From: Thermoplasmata archaeon
GTDB taxonomy: Archaea > Thermoplasmatota > Thermoplasmata > Lutacidiplasmatales > UBA184
Assembly (NCBI GenBank): GCA_030039715.1
Contig: JASHVA010000068.1
Location: forward strand, 1 to 13,933
Length of the DNA stretch: 13,933 bases
Reading direction: 5' to 3'
Positions 7,121 to 13,509 of this stretch are shown piece by piece; the stretch's first letter is position 1; every line of letters begins with the position of its first letter. The notes beneath the pieces were generated by a model that was given only the letters and a program-made list of their open reading frames with translations, had not been told where the DNA came from and did not search any database. A program made the translations under genes and the position numbers.

Positions 7121-7546
7121 CTACTTTCTCAGTCGATAGACGTACATCCGATCCGCCGGCGTCTCCGTCACGGCACCGGTCGTTCGATAGAGCGCCGACG
7201 CGGCGGCATTTCCGGGATCGGTGAGAACGAACGCCTCCTCGAAATCGTGGTCGCGGCAGTAGTCCAGCAGGGCACCGATCAGCGCGCGACCGATCCCACG
7301 ACGCCGATACCGGACGTCGACTCCAATCTCGTAGATGAACATCTGGGGTCGCATCGTCGCGACTTGACGAAGAGAGGTTCCTCGCAGAAACCCGACGGGT
7401 CGGCCGTCCTCCACCGCGAGAAAGAACACGTTCCGGTCGTCTTCGAGGTATGCCCGGGCGGCCGGCTCAGAGACGGGCTCGTCGAAGAGGTCCGGGGCCG
7501 CCGCGAGCCTCGGCAAATCCCGGGGCCCGAGCCGAAGAACCTGCAC
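7121..7546 (-). CDS. GNAT acetyltransferase resembling aminoglycoside 3-N-acetyltransferase AAC(3)-I
   Basis: 141 aa from GTG. A single GNAT domain filling the whole protein: strand-rich N-terminus with LAVEDGRPVGF (about residues 43-53), then the acetyl-CoA-binding motif YRRRGIG (80-86; R/Q-x-x-G-x-G/A) at the head of the pyrophosphate-binding helix, and a C-terminal element LTDPGNAAASALYRTTGA. The layout FIYEIGVDVRYRRRGIGRALI ... PGNAAASALY is close to AAC(3)-I-type enzymes (IYIYDLAV ... DDPAVALY), but GNAT substrates cannot be read reliably from sequence, so treat this as a general small-molecule acetyltransferase. The start is fixed by a TATA-like CCATAAGG centred 26 bases upstream and no ribosome-binding site. 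It is divergent from the surface-protein gene and upstream of the exporter on the same strand. The plus-strand open frame across it is an unused extension of the surface-protein frame. Confidence 0.88.
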   Translation of the reverse strand: MQVLRLGPRDLPRLAAAPDLFDEPVSEPAARAYLEDDRNVFFLAVEDGRPVGFLRGTSLRQVATMRPQMFIYEIGVDVRYRRRGIGRALIGALLDYCRDHDFEEAFVLTDPGNAAASALYRTTGAVTETPADRMYVYRLRK

Positions 7547-7568
7547 GTCGTTCCGATACGAGTCGGGA

Positions 7569-7576
7569 CCTTATGG
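7569..7576 (-). promoter_or_regulatory. TATA-like box of the small GNAT gene
   Basis: The minus strand reads CCATAAGG, centred about 26 bases before the GTG at 7546, consistent with a leaderless transcript. It shares the 144-base divergent intergenic region with the promoter of the surface-protein gene. Confidence 0.5.
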
Positions 7577-7659
7577 CTGCCGCGCGGAACCGATTTCGTC
7601 CCCCGAGGGTCTCCAACCGACCGGACCGGCGAAACGACCTCCCGCTCCGCTGTCGATGG

Positions 7660-7667
7660 GTATTTCC
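7660..7667 (+). promoter_or_regulatory. TATA-like box of the surface-protein gene
   Basis: GTATTTCC is the only AT-rich patch before the ATG at 7691 and is centred about 27 bases upstream, again the leaderless geometry. It fixes the start at 7691 although the frame is open back to 7019. Confidence 0.5.
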
Positions 7668-7690
7668 CCTCGGAAGAGACACCGCCCGAG

Positions 7691-10600
7691 ATGGCGACCC
7701 GGACCCGGGCGCGTCGATTCGGACCGATCGCCCTGAGCCTACTGGTCGTTGCTTGCCTGCTCGTCTCGGCCTTGGCCGGGTCGCTGGGGCCCCGGAACGA
7801 CTCGAGCGGGCTGCGCACCGCGCTGAGCTACAGCCTGCTCATCGCGCCCAACGGGACGGTCTCGGTCGCCGGGGTCTTCTCCGTCCACGGGGACACGTAC
7901 ACTCAGATCGCGAACTACACGGGTGCCATCGAGGACGCCCGAAACGGCAGTCTACTGGTCGGGGCAGGATTCGTTATCGATCACAACGTCGACTCCGCCG
8001 GAGTACTCGTCAGCGATGCCGCGAACGTCACGATGACGGGGCTCAACATCACGGGGACCGGCACCGGGATCTATCTGGACGAGGCCCTCTTCACCGACGT
8101 CTCGGACTCGGTGCTCTCGGTCACCGGGGATCCGATGTTTGTCATCGACTCGACGTCGGCGAGCTTCTCGGCCATCCAGGCGCCCGGGAGCAGCGGAGCG
8201 GACGTCCAGTCGTCGTCCGACGTCACCATCTCGGACAGCAACTTCAGCGGCTCCAGCTCGGACGGGATCGATGTGGCGTACAGTTCCGGCGTGACCCTTT
8301 CGAACGATGACTTCTCGCACGCGGAAAGCATCGGGCTGAATGCCGAGGAGTCCACGGATATCGGTGCGACGGGGAACCGGTTCGATGACGCGGGGTCCGG
8401 CTACGCCATCGTGCTCGACGGGATCGGTTTCTCGAACGTCTCCTCGAATAACCTGACCGGTACCGCGGGTTTGGCCGAGCCGGTCGTCGTCGAAGATTCC
8501 GACAACGTCGGCCTCTGGGACAACGCGCTGAGTGCGGGAGATAACATCTCCTTCGCCATCAACGGCTCTACGAACGTCCGCGTCGGAGACTCGGCGAGCC
8601 CGGACCCCGGGGAGGAGGGTGTCGACCTCCTCGAAGACTCGGGGGTCGTACTCCGCGATGTCGAGTTCAACGACGCCGGCAACGGGGTCGTGGACCTCGA
8701 CAGCTCGGACGTAAGTATCGACGACTCGGAGTTCGAGAGCGGGGACGTCTCCGTCTACGCGGTCGGAGCCGTCGGGCTCACGGTCGACGACTCGAACCTC
8801 ACTCAGGGGAACGACGGGGTCGTCACGTACCAATCGTCCTCGATCTCGATCGCGAACTCGAATCTCAGCCGGTCGAACTATCCGCTGTTCCTCGTCGCGG
8901 ACACGACCGGCGTCAGCGTCACCGGTAGCGAGCTGGACCGTGCGCAAGTGGATGCCGTGCAGCTCGTCGACGCCTCGAACATCTCGTTGTCGAACGATAC
9001 GGCGGAGGGGTCCTCCGGGATCGCACTCAACGCCCTGGACACAGAGGGACTCGAGGTCTCCGACACCGACTTCGCGGGTACTCCCACCGACCTTGGGCCC
9101 GAAGCGATCGAGGAGGTGTCCGTCAACGACTCGACGTTCACGAACGATTCCTTCGACTGGACCCTGTCGCCGTTCTCGGCGAACGACTCCTCCAATATCC
9201 AGATCGTGGGGTCCGACTTCGCGAACTCGTCCGGGGCGTACGCCGTCGGGCTCGAGCAGGATCAGCAAGTGCTCGTGAGCGACTGCGACTTCGCCAACGA
9301 CACCGCGGAGGGCGTCATCGGGGAGACCGTGACCGAACTCACGCTCACCGGGTCGAACCTGGCCGGGGTCCACGACGACGGTTTCGCCGTGGATGGCGGG
9401 ACCGATCTGGTCGTCAGCAATGACACGTTCGACAACGGGGAGGATACGGGCGTCTTCGTCGACGGCGCGTACGGCCTGCTCGCCGACGACAACTCGTTGA
9501 CGAACGTTGCCAACGCCTTCTTCTTGAACGGGGGGGACGACTGGGTCATCGTGAACAACACCGCCAACGCGGACTCGGACGGGGGCCTGATGGCCAATTC
9601 GGCGTCCGGTCTGCTCGTTGAGGGGAACAACTTCTCGGAGCAATCGGGCGACATGGCCATCGACCTCACGGCGATCGACAACTTCGAGGTCACCGCGAAC
9701 GTATTCGTGAACGACTCGAGCGCCCTCGACATTTCGGGCCTCTCGCAAGGTACGGTCGTCGGTAACGAATTCCTGCTCGACAGCGTGTCGATGGACGTCG
9801 ACGGCATCGCCAGCTTGCTGACGTACCACAACGACTTCGTCGACGATTCGGGGTGGGTACTCGATTCGACCGGGCTCGCCTGGGACGACGGATACCCGGT
9901 CGGCGGGAACTACTGGAGCAACTATACCGGAGTGGACGAGTTCCACGGTCCCGGGCAGAATCTTTCGGGCTCAGATGGGATCGGCGACACGCCGTTCGTC
10001 CTCGATTCGGAGAACATCGACCGATACCCGCTCATGACGCCGTGGACCGACCACGTGGCCACGTTCGTCGAGTCCGGGCTGCCCGCGGGCTCGACCTGGG
10101 TGGTCGTCTTCAACGGCACGACGTACCGCACGAATTCGACATCGCTCACGGTGACCTCCACGGTGGGCGTCGACACTCCGTACGAGTACTCGGTCCCGAA
10201 CGTCGGCGGGCTCGCGGCGACGCCCTCTTCGGGCAGCGGGGAGCTCGGCGTGGGGGTGGTGTTGATCCGTATCGCGTTCGCCGTGCCGACCTACGCGCTC
10301 ACGTTGTCCGAGACGGGCCTGCCCTTGGGAATGCCCTGGACCGTGACGATCGACGGGACGACCCTGAGCGGGACCGACACTTACGTCCTCGACCTGCCCA
10401 ACGGGACGTACGACTATTCGATCGCGCTCGAGCCGGGATATCTGACGTCTTCCGAGTCGGGACTCATCACCATCTCGGGGGCCGCCGAGGCCTTCTCCGC
10501 GACCTTCGTGCCGTTCACCTACGACGTCGTGATCGTCGAGAGCGGCCTTCCGGACGGGGCCCACTGGAGCATCACGGTCGGGAGTTCTACCTGGACCTCC

Positions 10601-10933
10601 TCCGGCACCACGCTCGCGGAGGATCTGGCCAACGGAACCTACCTCTTCGGCGTCGTGCCCGTCGGCGACTTCACGGCGACCCCGGGCAACGGATCGTGGA
10701 CGGTCAACGGCAGCGCGATCCACGTCTACATCACGTTCGCCAGCAACGTGGGGTACCCCGGGGGTCCGACGGAAGTTGCCGGCTCGAGCGTGCTGTTCTA
10801 CGTCATCATCGGCGTGGTCGTCGCCGTGGCGGCCGCGGGGTGGGCCTTGTTCCTCCGGCGCCGACGCGGGGGGACTCCCGCGTCTCCCCCGCCCGGCGTT
10901 CTACCTCCGCCTCCGCCCCCCGGAGCGACCTAG
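7691..10933 (+). CDS. Large cell-surface beta-helix protein with three ESGLP repeats and a C-terminal membrane anchor
   Basis: 1080 aa. A twin-arginine-free basic N-terminus and hydrophobic core (residues about 10-30, ending ALAGS) form a Sec signal peptide. Residues about 90-785 are a long run of degenerate 20-25-residue units of the type VxxSxxVxIxDSxFxxxxxxGI, the pattern of right-handed parallel beta-helix (PbH1/NosD-like) proteins; it closes with a NosD-family signature, GGNYWSNYTG (738-747) then SDGIGDTPFVLDSENIDRYPLM. Three beta-sandwich repeats follow, each opening with S/E-x-GLP-x-G-x-x-W (about 788-866, 868-942, 944-1028). One TM segment at about 1034-1055 is followed by RRRRGG and a Pro-rich cytoplasmic tail. 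I count about 30 N-x-S/T sequons and strong Asp/Ser enrichment, so a heavily glycosylated, acidic, cell-wall-exposed protein is likely. Start: ATG 7691 by signal peptide and TATA position. The role (adhesion, polysaccharide binding or cleavage) is not readable; a copper/nitrous-oxide role is not implied. Its stop lies 2 bases from that of the convergent double-GNAT gene. Confidence 0.92.
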   Translation: MATRTRARRFGPIALSLLVVACLLVSALAGSLGPRNDSSGLRTALSYSLLIAPNGTVSVAGVFSVHGDTYTQIANYTGAIEDARNGSLLVGAGFVIDHNVDSAGVLVSDAANVTMTGLNITGTGTGIYLDEALFTDVSDSVLSVTGDPMFVIDSTSASFSAIQAPGSSGADVQSSSDVTISDSNFSGSSSDGIDVAYSSGVTLSNDDFSHAESIGLNAEESTDIGATGNRFDDAGSGYAIVLDGIGFSNVSSNNLTGTAGLAEPVVVEDSDNVGLWDNALSAGDNISFAINGSTNVRVGDSASPDPGEEGVDLLEDSGVVLRDVEFNDAGNGVVDLDSSDVSIDDSEFESGDVSVYAVGAVGLTVDDSNLTQGNDGVVTYQSSSISIANSNLSRSNYPLFLVADTTGVSVTGSELDRAQVDAVQLVDASNISLSNDTAEGSSGIALNALDTEGLEVSDTDFAGTPTDLGPEAIEEVSVNDSTFTNDSFDWTLSPFSANDSSNIQIVGSDFANSSGAYAVGLEQDQQVLVSDCDFANDTAEGVIGETVTELTLTGSNLAGVHDDGFAVDGGTDLVVSNDTFDNGEDTGVFVDGAYGLLADDNSLTNVANAFFLNGGDDWVIVNNTANADSDGGLMANSASGLLVEGNNFSEQSGDMAIDLTAIDNFEVTANVFVNDSSALDISGLSQGTVVGNEFLLDSVSMDVDGIASLLTYHNDFVDDSGWVLDSTGLAWDDGYPVGGNYWSNYTGVDEFHGPGQNLSGSDGIGDTPFVLDSENIDRYPLMTPWTDHVATFVESGLPAGSTWVVVFNGTTYRTNSTSLTVTSTVGVDTPYEYSVPNVGGLAATPSSGSGELGVGVVLIRIAFAVPTYALTLSETGLPLGMPWTVTIDGTTLSGTDTYVLDLPNGTYDYSIALEPGYLTSSESGLITISGAAEAFSATFVPFTYDVVIVESGLPDGAHWSITVGSSTWTSSGTTLAEDLANGTYLFGVVPVGDFTATPGNGSWTVNGSAIHVYITFASNVGYPGGPTEVAGSSVLFYVIIGVVVAVAAAGWALFLRRRRGGTPASPPPGVLPPPPPPGAT

Positions 10934-10935
10934 AA

Positions 10936-11940
10936 TCAGGCCCGCGGTTCGAGCTTCTTCTCGCACGTCAGCCAGACGATCTCGGGTTGGAAGCCCATCC
11001 GCTGATTAATCGCCAGGATTGGCTGGTTCGAGGAATCGTTCCCGGTCTGCAGGTAGCGATAGCCGGCTTCGCGGGCGTATTTGGCGGCCCGGCGCTTGAG
11101 CTCGGCCGCAATTCCTCGGCCCCGGTAGGCGCGGAGGACCCCGGTGAATCCGATCCGGAGCGTATCCGGGTGGATCTCGTCCCGGTCCACGTTGCTCAGG
11201 CCCACGAATTCGCCGCGATCGGTCGCCAGGAAGAACCCGGCCGGTAGCGCCGTCCCCTGGTCCAGAAAGAACGCTTCCCATTGCTCGAACGGCATCGGAG
11301 AAAACTCTCCGACCCGCGGCGTGTCCTGGGAGCACGTCTGCGCCAGGGAGTAGACCGCGTGTCGGACCTTCGGATCCGTCGATCCCAGGGTCTGCAGTGT
11401 GACGAACCGGATGCCGTCGGCCTCGAGTTTGGCTCCAAGACCCTCCGGGTCCCGAAGGTCGACCGAGCGCAGGTCCAGTTTGGAGAGCCAAACCTTCCGC
11501 TGCGGCGCGAACCCGCGACGTTCCACGAAGGCCCTCTCCCGAGCGTCGTGCTCCTTTACCTGCAGCCAAAGCGTGGTCGCTTGTCGGACGCGCGCCTCCA
11601 TCTCGAGCGCGGCGTAGAGGGCCGCGCCGATCCCTTGCCCGCGGAACGCCTTGCGCACGCTGACCCAGACCCAGTACTTCTGAGGGTGATAGTTGGTGAT
11701 GGCGTGGGACAGTCCCCCGTACCCCACCACCCGAGAATCTTCGGACGTCTCGGCGACAAGCTTCAGGTTGAAGTGGTTCCCCTGCCGGGCCAGGACCTCG
11801 TCCTGGCGCCGGATTTCCTCGGCCGATGCACTGACGCTCGGCTCGAACTCGAGATCGATCTCCTGCTCCGCCGCGTAGTCTTGGGGCGAGAACGGTCGAA
11901 TAGCGACGCGAGGGGAATCCATGGGAGGCGGCAGCCCCAT
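10936..11940 (-). CDS. Double-domain GNAT N-acetyltransferase
   Basis: 334 aa from the preferred ATG at 11940. Two GNAT domains in tandem: the first has the acetyl-CoA-binding motif RGQGIG (100-105) after VWVSVRKAF and the downstream AFVERRGF element; the second has RGRGIA (about 273-278) after IGFTGVLRAY and the matching TGNDSSNQPILAINQRMGF element. Tandem GNATs of this kind include mycothiol synthase MshD and many uncharacterised paralogs; nothing here points to mycothiol, so the substrate is unknown. Both domains look able to bind acetyl-CoA. The frame is open up to an ATG at 12012 (358 aa), but GAAGGAG lies 7 bases ahead of the ATG at 11940 and the extra 24 residues are low-complexity with no GNAT match, so the shorter form is chosen; a third ATG at 11922 is possible. 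It ends 2 bases from the surface-protein stop, so the two transcripts must overlap at their 3' ends. Confidence 0.9.
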   Translation of the reverse strand: MGLPPPMDSPRVAIRPFSPQDYAAEQEIDLEFEPSVSASAEEIRRQDEVLARQGNHFNLKLVAETSEDSRVVGYGGLSHAITNYHPQKYWVWVSVRKAFRGQGIGAALYAALEMEARVRQATTLWLQVKEHDARERAFVERRGFAPQRKVWLSKLDLRSVDLRDPEGLGAKLEADGIRFVTLQTLGSTDPKVRHAVYSLAQTCSQDTPRVGEFSPMPFEQWEAFFLDQGTALPAGFFLATDRGEFVGLSNVDRDEIHPDTLRIGFTGVLRAYRGRGIAAELKRRAAKYAREAGYRYLQTGNDSSNQPILAINQRMGFQPEIVWLTCEKKLEPRA

Positions 11941-11948
11941 CGCAAGCT

Positions 11949-11955
11949 CCTTCAA
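11949..11955 (-). promoter_or_regulatory. Ribosome-binding site deciding the double-GNAT start
   Basis: The minus strand reads GAAGGAG just upstream of the ATG at 11940 (GGAG then 7 bases). It is one of the few clear Shine-Dalgarno-type motifs in the window and favours 11940 over the longer ATG at 12012. Confidence 0.5.
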
Positions 11956-12001
11956 AGAACCCCCCTCCTGCCCGCACTTCTCGCGCGCGGGCTGCGGAGT
12001 G

Positions 12002-12009
12002 CAATAGTA
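12002..12009 (-). promoter_or_regulatory. Possible TATA box of the double-GNAT gene
   Basis: The minus strand reads GTACTATTG-like sequence here (plus strand CAATAGTA), 62-69 bases before the ATG at 11940. Transcription would then start near 11980 and give a leader of about 40 bases with the GAAGGAG site. It overlaps the alternative ATG at 12012, which would thus be upstream of the transcript. Confidence 0.35.
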
Positions 12010-12117
12010 CATTCACCCATCAGTTTCGTACCAGTCGGTCGCTGACACTCGACTCTAGGCGGGCGCCGTTGCCGATGATTCTATCGCTAGCGGGAGATCT
12101 CGGGACCTGGAACAGCT

Positions 12118-12681
12118 CTAACTCTTTCCGCGAGCGTCGAACAGCCGGAGTGTCTCTCGAACCTCTCCAATTCGGGCTTGGATGCGGTCTCCGACTCCAA
12201 AGTGGTCCCCGATCGCTTTGACCGCTTCCAGAGTGGACTCCGGAACGCCGGCGACGATGTCCCGGCGGATCTTCGATACGTACTGTTCCCAATGGTCGTC
12301 GATGGACAGACGCATGTACCAGACAACCGCCGGGCTCGCGTAGTAGACTCCCCTGTGCCTCTCGGAACGGTAGGCTCTCACGTATTCGATGAACGAGTCG
12401 GCGTCCTTTGTCCCGGCAAACGGCTCACCGGAGATGAACTCCAAATCGATCGCGGCGGTTCCCAAGCTGAGGCGCGTCCCCCGGATTGTTCCAGAGAACG
12501 GTTCCAGAGGAGTCGCCTTCGGATTCTCCTGAAGGACCGTCTCTAGCCTCTTCCACTCCCCCACCGCGATCAGCACGTCGACGTCACCGGTCCCGACAGG
12601 AACCGAATGCTCGATCGCGGAACCGCCTACGACCACGAATCGAATGCCGAGATCTCGGAGCCAGTTCGCAACCTGCTCCAC
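12118..12681 (-). CDS. MNT/AbiEii-like nucleotidyltransferase, probable toxin-antitoxin or defence component
   Basis: 187 aa from GTG. A DNA-polymerase-beta-superfamily nucleotidyltransferase: short N-terminal helix (VANWLRDLGIRFVVV), then the diagnostic GGS at 19-21, paired aspartates D33 and D35 (TGDVDVLI) and a third acidic strand at D79 (AAIDLEFI). Together these form the two-metal NMP-transfer site, all present. The C-terminal part is helical, with a conserved-looking EYVRAYRS and WYMRLSIDDHWEQYVSKIRRDI. Such small NTases act as toxins or antitoxins by adding nucleotides to tRNA or to partner proteins (AbiEii, MenT, MNT families); which applies here cannot be read. It is the second gene of a two-gene operon, starting 11 bases after the upstream stop. 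The frame continues upstream without a standard start (reading ALKADQVEQ), so a non-canonical start overlapping the first gene is possible. Confidence 0.82.
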   Translation of the reverse strand: MEQVANWLRDLGIRFVVVGGSAIEHSVPVGTGDVDVLIAVGEWKRLETVLQENPKATPLEPFSGTIRGTRLSLGTAAIDLEFISGEPFAGTKDADSFIEYVRAYRSERHRGVYYASPAVVWYMRLSIDDHWEQYVSKIRRDIVAGVPESTLEAVKAIGDHFGVGDRIQARIGEVRETLRLFDARGKS

Positions 12682-12692
12682 TTGGTCGGCCT

Positions 12693-13253
12693 TCAGGGCA
12701 ATCTCCCGACCGGCCAGTTCTTTCGAAATTCCCGCTCTAGGCTCGACTGCGGGATTGAATTACCGAGGTGAGGTAGGGCCGGCGCAAGATCGAAGTATCG
12801 TACGAAGGACGCCAGCCGCTCGACGTTCTCAGTCAGAACCCGCTTTAGGAGATAGTCTGCATCGACGTCCCGCCGATTCCTCTCGAGCACCACTCGAGAT
12901 GCGATGGGATCGAGCGAGAGCAGGGCGATCGCGACGTCCTCGAGCCTCGGTCGGGCCGCCGACACTTCAGAGACGAAGGGAATGACTCGGTACGGCGTTT
13001 CGACTGCGGGGAGCACAGATCTCGCGACAACGAGTTGCGTGGGAAACCGAATCGGATAGCCGAGGGCCGTAACGGTCTTCGACTTCAGCGCGAAGAGCGG
13101 GACGTTGTTCCATCTCGCTTCATCGACGTCAGCTTCTGTGAAAATATGGGCTCGGAGGCTGACTTGCGGGCGGCCCCTGGCGGGCCGGATCGGAACGAAA
13201 ACCGTGGGCGTTCTGGCTTCGCCCGACCTCACGAAGGTCGCTGAGAGTCGCAT
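12693..13253 (-). CDS. Uncharacterised partner protein of the nucleotidyltransferase operon
   Basis: 186 aa from ATG; an in-frame stop lies just upstream (13266-13268), so the start is well bounded. I do not recognise the family. No signal peptide or TM is visible. The middle has a strand-rich segment (about 40-95: PLFALKSKTVTALGYPIRF, VETPYRVIPFVSE), then a helical part with PRLEDVAIALLSLDP and ERNRRDVDADYLLKRVL. The latter resembles the ED-x-x-A-x-K/L...R-x-x-D-x-x-D pattern in the C-terminal half of AbiEii-like/DUF6036-type nucleotidyltransferase proteins, but there is no GGS or D-x-D motif, so it is not an active NTase. It could be the partner of the downstream NTase or an AbiEi-like regulator that lacks the usual winged-helix N-terminus. 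First gene of the operon; strong TATA box and palindrome just upstream. The function is open. Confidence 0.7.
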   Translation of the reverse strand: MRLSATFVRSGEARTPTVFVPIRPARGRPQVSLRAHIFTEADVDEARWNNVPLFALKSKTVTALGYPIRFPTQLVVARSVLPAVETPYRVIPFVSEVSAARPRLEDVAIALLSLDPIASRVVLERNRRDVDADYLLKRVLTENVERLASFVRYFDLAPALPHLGNSIPQSSLEREFRKNWPVGRLP

Positions 13254-13269
13254 ATGACAACTCTGTCAT
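13254..13269. promoter_or_regulatory. Perfect inverted repeat, candidate operator of the NTase operon
   Basis: ATGACA-ACTC-TGTCAT: perfect 6-base arms with a 4-base spacer, directly abutting the ATG at 13253 and lying between it and the TATA box at 13281-13290. A regulator bound here would cover the expected transcription start, the usual arrangement for autoregulated toxin-antitoxin operons. The geometry is seen; the function is inferred. Confidence 0.5.
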
Positions 13270-13280
13270 CACATAATTAG

Positions 13281-13290
13281 TATATATAAT
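13281..13290 (-). promoter_or_regulatory. TATA box of the NTase operon
   Basis: The plus strand reads TATATATAAT (minus ATTATATATA), the strongest TATA-like element in the window. It lies 28-37 bases before the ATG at 13253, giving a leader of only a few bases. It sits in an AT-rich patch (about 13254-13310) unlike the GC-rich surroundings. Confidence 0.6.
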
Positions 13291-13302
13291 AAACTTACAC
13301 CG

Positions 13303-13509
13303 CAATTGCTTCACCCCGGTACGTTCGAGAGGCCCATCCCGCATGAGAGCCACGCACCGTGACGACGAGATCTCGGTTCCGCGCCGCCGTGCCCCACTCG
13401 CCCAGCGGTGAGTGAAATCGTAGCATGCACTCAGCGTGCCGTGGTAGGACTCAGTTACCGTCCCGCCGTCAGCTTCATCCTGCGCGACGAGTGCGCAGGC
13501 TAGGTTCCG
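13303..13509. other. Gene-free gap with two inverted repeats
   Basis: About 200 bases between the AT-rich promoter patch of the NTase operon and the reductase gene. I see no tRNA, no convincing coding frame and no insertion sequence. It holds an 8-base-arm imperfect hairpin at 13395-13414 (arms CACTCGCC and GGTGAGTG, one G-T pair, loop CAGC) and a perfect 7-7-7 inverted repeat at 13479-13499. A minus-strand frame that crosses the gap runs through the reductase gene and is a shadow. Confidence 0.5.
13479..13499. repeat. Perfect 7-base inverted repeat before the reductase gene
   Basis: CCTGCGC (13479-13485) and GCGCAGG (13493-13499) are exact reverse complements around a 7-base spacer, ending 10 bases before the ATG at 13510. 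It could be an operator, or a hairpin in the mRNA leader close to the ribosome-binding region. In GC-rich sequence a chance occurrence is not negligible. Confidence 0.45.

Noticed and set aside
7019..7690. In-frame extension of the surface-protein frame upstream of ATG 7691 (224 extra residues).
   Set aside because: It runs antisense over the well-supported GNAT gene, looks non-coding (Arg/Gly-rich shadow), and would place the obvious signal peptide in the middle of the protein. A TATA-like box lies 27 bases before 7691.
7952..9946. Long minus-strand frame (664 residues) opposite the surface-protein gene.
   Set aside because: Val/Arg/Asp/Gly-rich repetitive shadow of the beta-helix repeats (the reverse reading of Asp/Ser/Gly codons stays open); no domain or start signal.
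9600..10060. Nitrous oxide reductase maturation (NosD) or copper role, because of the NosD-type signature.
   Set aside because: The signature marks the beta-helix fold in many archaeal surface proteins. No nosZ, nosF, nosY or copper-binding neighbour is present, and the C-terminal repeats and anchor are unlike NosD.
12693..13253. AbiEi antitoxin or HEPN toxin identity for the NTase partner.
   Set aside because: No N-terminal winged helix as in AbiEi and no R-x4-6-H motif as in HEPN; only a loose C-terminal resemblance to NTase-associated helical parts, so it is left unnamed.
13343..13411. 22-codon plus-strand ORF (starts MRATHRDDE) in the gap.
   Set aside because: Too short, no promoter or ribosome-binding site at a fitting distance, and no recognisable pattern.
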